From Ascidia mentula (Eukaryota > Chordata > Ascidiacea > Phlebobranchia > Ascidiidae): a DNA stretch of 64,000 bases. The stretch covers positions 6,399,001 to 6,463,000 of the forward strand of contig OX387202.1 of assembly GCA_947561715.1 (NCBI GenBank), in the 5' to 3' direction. The notes beneath the pieces are model-generated. The model worked only from the letters and a program-made list of their open reading frames with translations. It made no database searches and was not told the origin of the DNA. Within the stretch, counting starts at the first letter, position 1. Every line of letters begins with the position of its first letter. The position numbers and the translations under genes were made by a program. Shown here one piece after another: positions 61,642 to 64,000 of the stretch.

Positions 61642-62129
61642 TAATTATTAGTTTCAATAAAAAGTAAACAAATACTGAATAAGTAGAAAGGAAGCACAAT
61701 GACACTTACCCCGTGTGCACATGTATTGTAGTCGTGGTGTGTGGTAGAGCGACCACTAAACGTGCTCCTATCATTTCCGTATAAATACTGATAAACAACA
61801 ACGAATCAACGAGATGTATAGGTAACGTGGTATCGGTATATGTGAAATATGAATCATTTGAGATGCGGAAAATAGCAGCTCTTCACCTCCCAGTAGTACC
61901 ACTACCTGTGACCCACTAGATAAGGGGATTTCTGCGAGCATATTAGCTGTTACATGGAATACTGATTCGACAACGTGTACAGGTTAATCGGTGTCATTCC
62001 ATTATTTGCATTTCAAGCAAAAATATTTGCCTCAAATAAGAAAGCTCACAAACTTCAACCGAAACATAAACGTTTAAATGCTTGTGGTATCACGTTTATC
62101 AGTTGGAAATCGCCACAGCAATTACAATA

Positions 62130-62900
62130 GAATGAGGAATGAGTCCAAGGAACAATTCAACAATACAAGAATTTATATACCGCCTGTTGCTCATTCAACA
62201 ACCAGCAATTAAATTTCCTTTTAAACTGCTACTAATTGTTGAAGGAATTCTTGCCAAAATAGGAGTTTCCTTAACCGCTACTGTCCCCAGTGAACCGTGC
62301 AATCACGTGGTATTGGCATTGGTAACCTCAAAAAAAGATGCAGATTCTGTGTTAACCTGCACCGCCACACTATGGCATGCATTTGATTACGAGCAATCCC
62401 GGATGATATTTTCATGTTAAATCTCCTCTTCTCAGTTAATCGGTTAATATTACATGGACTATTTGAATAAATTGGACGTGGAATCTAAATACAACAACGC
62501 TGACTTGGCTGCAAAGCCTGTCAACCTAAATACAAAAGTAACAAACATTGTCATTTTTTCGGGAAAGGACGCAAAGTTCTATTAACGCAAAACCTTTTAG
62601 TGTAAAAACACAATTAACAGGCCCCGGAAGCAACGAAGATATTTTATGGTTAAAATGGCGTCATGACATAATTTAGAGTTCAACAAACCATATTTTTGCC
62701 AAAAACAAATATCAGTTTCAAGTCTTTCGACGGTACATGCGGTATTATTGTGGAAACACATGAACCTTCCAAATTCTCATTCACAACAACGCCTGTCATA
62801 GCGATTATGCAAGCCGCGATCAACAACAAAGAAAAAAACACAGCACTTAAATGAGCAATCTAATTAAGCAGTAAAACTCATCAAATTTAAAGTACATTGT
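62130..62900 (-). pseudogene. companion-gene relics in A-type spacer of R7
   Basis: Counterpart of 47480-48240 and 54800-55560. It has SNRRYINSCI, the CACGTG block at 62292-62310, CNQMHAIVWRC and VVVNENLEGSCVST pieces, with several changes between copies. The 93-codon plus-strand frame at 62139-62420 overlaps it and also contains a conserved VPSEPCNHV; the true coding strand, if any, is unresolved. Confidence 0.3.
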
Positions 62901-62957
62901 GTACGATATATCCTGACCAGAGAAAGCCCACTCGTGTAACACATTGATTGTATTCTG

Positions 62958-64000
62958 TTACATTAAAGTTTCGTTTAAATCAACTTTCGCTGTTGGTTGA
63001 GTTTCTTCTACAACAGCATTATCACGTGACCTTGACACTTCTTTCTTGGGATTTTCCGTGCATTTGTTTCGTTTTCCACAACATTTCTTTGTCACAAATG
63101 CAGAATAGAGAAACGGATTGATGGCACTGTTTAATGGAAGCATGATGACGGTAACATAGGAAAGAATACGAGTAAGTCTCTTCAAATGTCTTTGGTTAGA
63201 CAGATCCGAATTTAAGTTTTCGAACTTTATCCAGTGGGCTAATGTTGCCAAAGAGATCGGAATCCAACAGAGGAAGTCGGTCAAAATGATGAAGAAGATG
63301 CGTCTGTACATCCTCCTATTCTCCCTATCCCGTTGACTCTCCTCCAAAGATCCACCAATGCATTTGCGCAGGTTTGAGACGATGTTTGTTGAACACCAGT
63401 TGGTGTCGGATGTAGTTCGTCTACATATGATCAGATACGACACCAGCATGTAAACGAACGCCATTACGTTGCATAAAATTATGACGTGGGAAAAAATGAT
63501 CGCGGGATCTTCTTCATTAATAAACAAACATAATGTGCACGTCTTAAGCTTGTTGTAATAACCAGTTTGGGTTTCTACAAAAATTTTTTCGGACAACCCA
63601 AAATCAAGCGCCTCTTCTACAAAGGCATTGAGGTCGTTTTCATTGGCATTGCAGTTGCTTCGAGCCCATGTGGCGTTGAGTATGTCGACAACGTCTTCGC
63701 GTGGTACATACCAATTCTTGCAATTATCAAAGTTTAGTTGATAAGAAATTTCTTGGTCTTTCGAGAGGGGAACCAAAGCGACAATAATCCAACCAACCCA
63801 AGTGACAATATTGCTGATTATGATGCTGTGAATGGAGATTGTCTTGTAAGGCCGCAATACGCTGTACAGGCGACATGAACCTATGATAGTCAAGACGGTC
63901 ACAGAAACTTGACTGGAAATAAAGTTTAGAATGGCCACAGCAGTGCAGGCTTTTGTATGTTTGAACCAAAACTTGTTTAAAACTCCATGTTTTGATTTAC
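62958..64000 (-). CDS. receptor R7, A-type GPCR, cut by the window edge
   Basis: The large exon is open from the stop at 62958 to the right edge; the signal-peptide exon, ectodomain, TM1 and TM2 lie outside. The frame runs from KSKHGVLNKFWFKHTKACTA through TM3 to the tail SRSRDNAVVEE. TM3 reads QVSVTVLTIIGSCRLYSV, which with the underlying bases matches neighbour R6 over about 63878-63930, another probable conversion tract. Long second extracellular loop, FLCWIP and NPFLY present. No breaks in the visible part. Confidence 0.85.
   Translation of the reverse strand, partial: KSKHGVLNKFWFKHTKACTAVAILNFISSQVSVTVLTIIGSCRLYSVLRPYKTISIHSIIISNIVTWVGWIIVALVPLSKDQEISYQLNFDNCKNWYVPREDVVDILNATWARSNCNANENDLNAFVEEALDFGLSEKIFVETQTGYYNKLKTCTLCLFINEEDPAIIFSHVIILCNVMAFVYMLVSYLIICRRTTSDTNWCSTNIVSNLRKCIGGSLEESQRDRENRRMYRRIFFIILTDFLCWIPISLATLAHWIKFENLNSDLSNQRHLKRLTRILSYVTVIMLPLNSAINPFLYSAFVTKKCCGKRNKCTENPKKEVSRSRDNAVVEETQPTAKVDLNETLM

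Larger units (their letters stand above)
55639..62957 (-). repeat. tandem duplication unit 3 (R5 + R6), 7.32 kb
   Basis: Same content and order as unit 2, ending 7319 bp later at R7. The B-side upstream region and the hammerhead element are more changed here than between units 1 and 2. Confidence 0.88.

Noticed and set aside
1-64000. CRISPR arrays, bacterial operons, rRNA genes
   Set aside because: No regularly spaced repeats of that kind, no rRNA sequence, and the gene structure is clearly eukaryotic.

Overview
The window looks like AT-rich, intron-bearing genomic DNA from an invertebrate deuterostome, most probably a tunicate of the Ciona type. I infer this from very short introns (56-123 bp), a tandem family of leucine-rich-repeat-free LGR/GRL101-like receptors, and small hAT and ribozyme-bearing repeats. 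No database search was possible, so the species is not proven.

Layout. 1-8.9 kb: mostly no recognisable genes, but the left edge carries a TATA-type promoter and two candidate first exons on the minus strand. 8.9-9.4 kb: the last two exons of a Ly6/uPAR three-finger protein with a GPI-type tail (minus). 9.4-32 kb: largely non-coding sequence with mobile-element debris: a 181-bp retroelement insertion with a 13-bp target duplication, a hAT MITE with a perfect 8-bp duplication, a worn hAT remnant, and a few unproven exon candidates. 32.1-37.4 kb: a nine-exon plus-strand gene of 671 codons whose exon phases all join cleanly. It encodes a coiled-coil protein ending in a death domain that is split by an acidic Ser/Thr-rich linker. 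A 121-bp retroelement insertion with a 17-bp duplication lies in one of its introns.

38-64 kb: a tandem array of seven class A GPCR genes (R1-R7), all on the minus strand, the last cut by the window edge. Two receptor types alternate strictly, A-B-A-B-A-B-A, so the duplicated unit is an A+B pair with a period near 7.34 kb (8.59 kb for the first). Each gene has a signal-peptide exon, a tiny intron (56 bp in A, 101 bp in B) and one large exon with a Cys-rich ectodomain and seven membrane segments. Two B-like tracts in A-type genes point to gene conversion. The spacers hold relics of what may be a companion gene, a receptor fragment, and a 19-bp CACGTG-containing block behind every receptor.

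The most striking hidden structure is a dispersed element carrying a complete type I hammerhead self-cleaving ribozyme. Four copies are present (38.6, 46.9, 54.3 and 61.6 kb), plus a 3' fragment at 6.15 kb. Two copies have every core nucleotide and all three stems. About 105 nt upstream in each lies a second, degenerate hammerhead-like fold, suggesting a tandem-ribozyme (retrozyme- or Penelope-like) origin.
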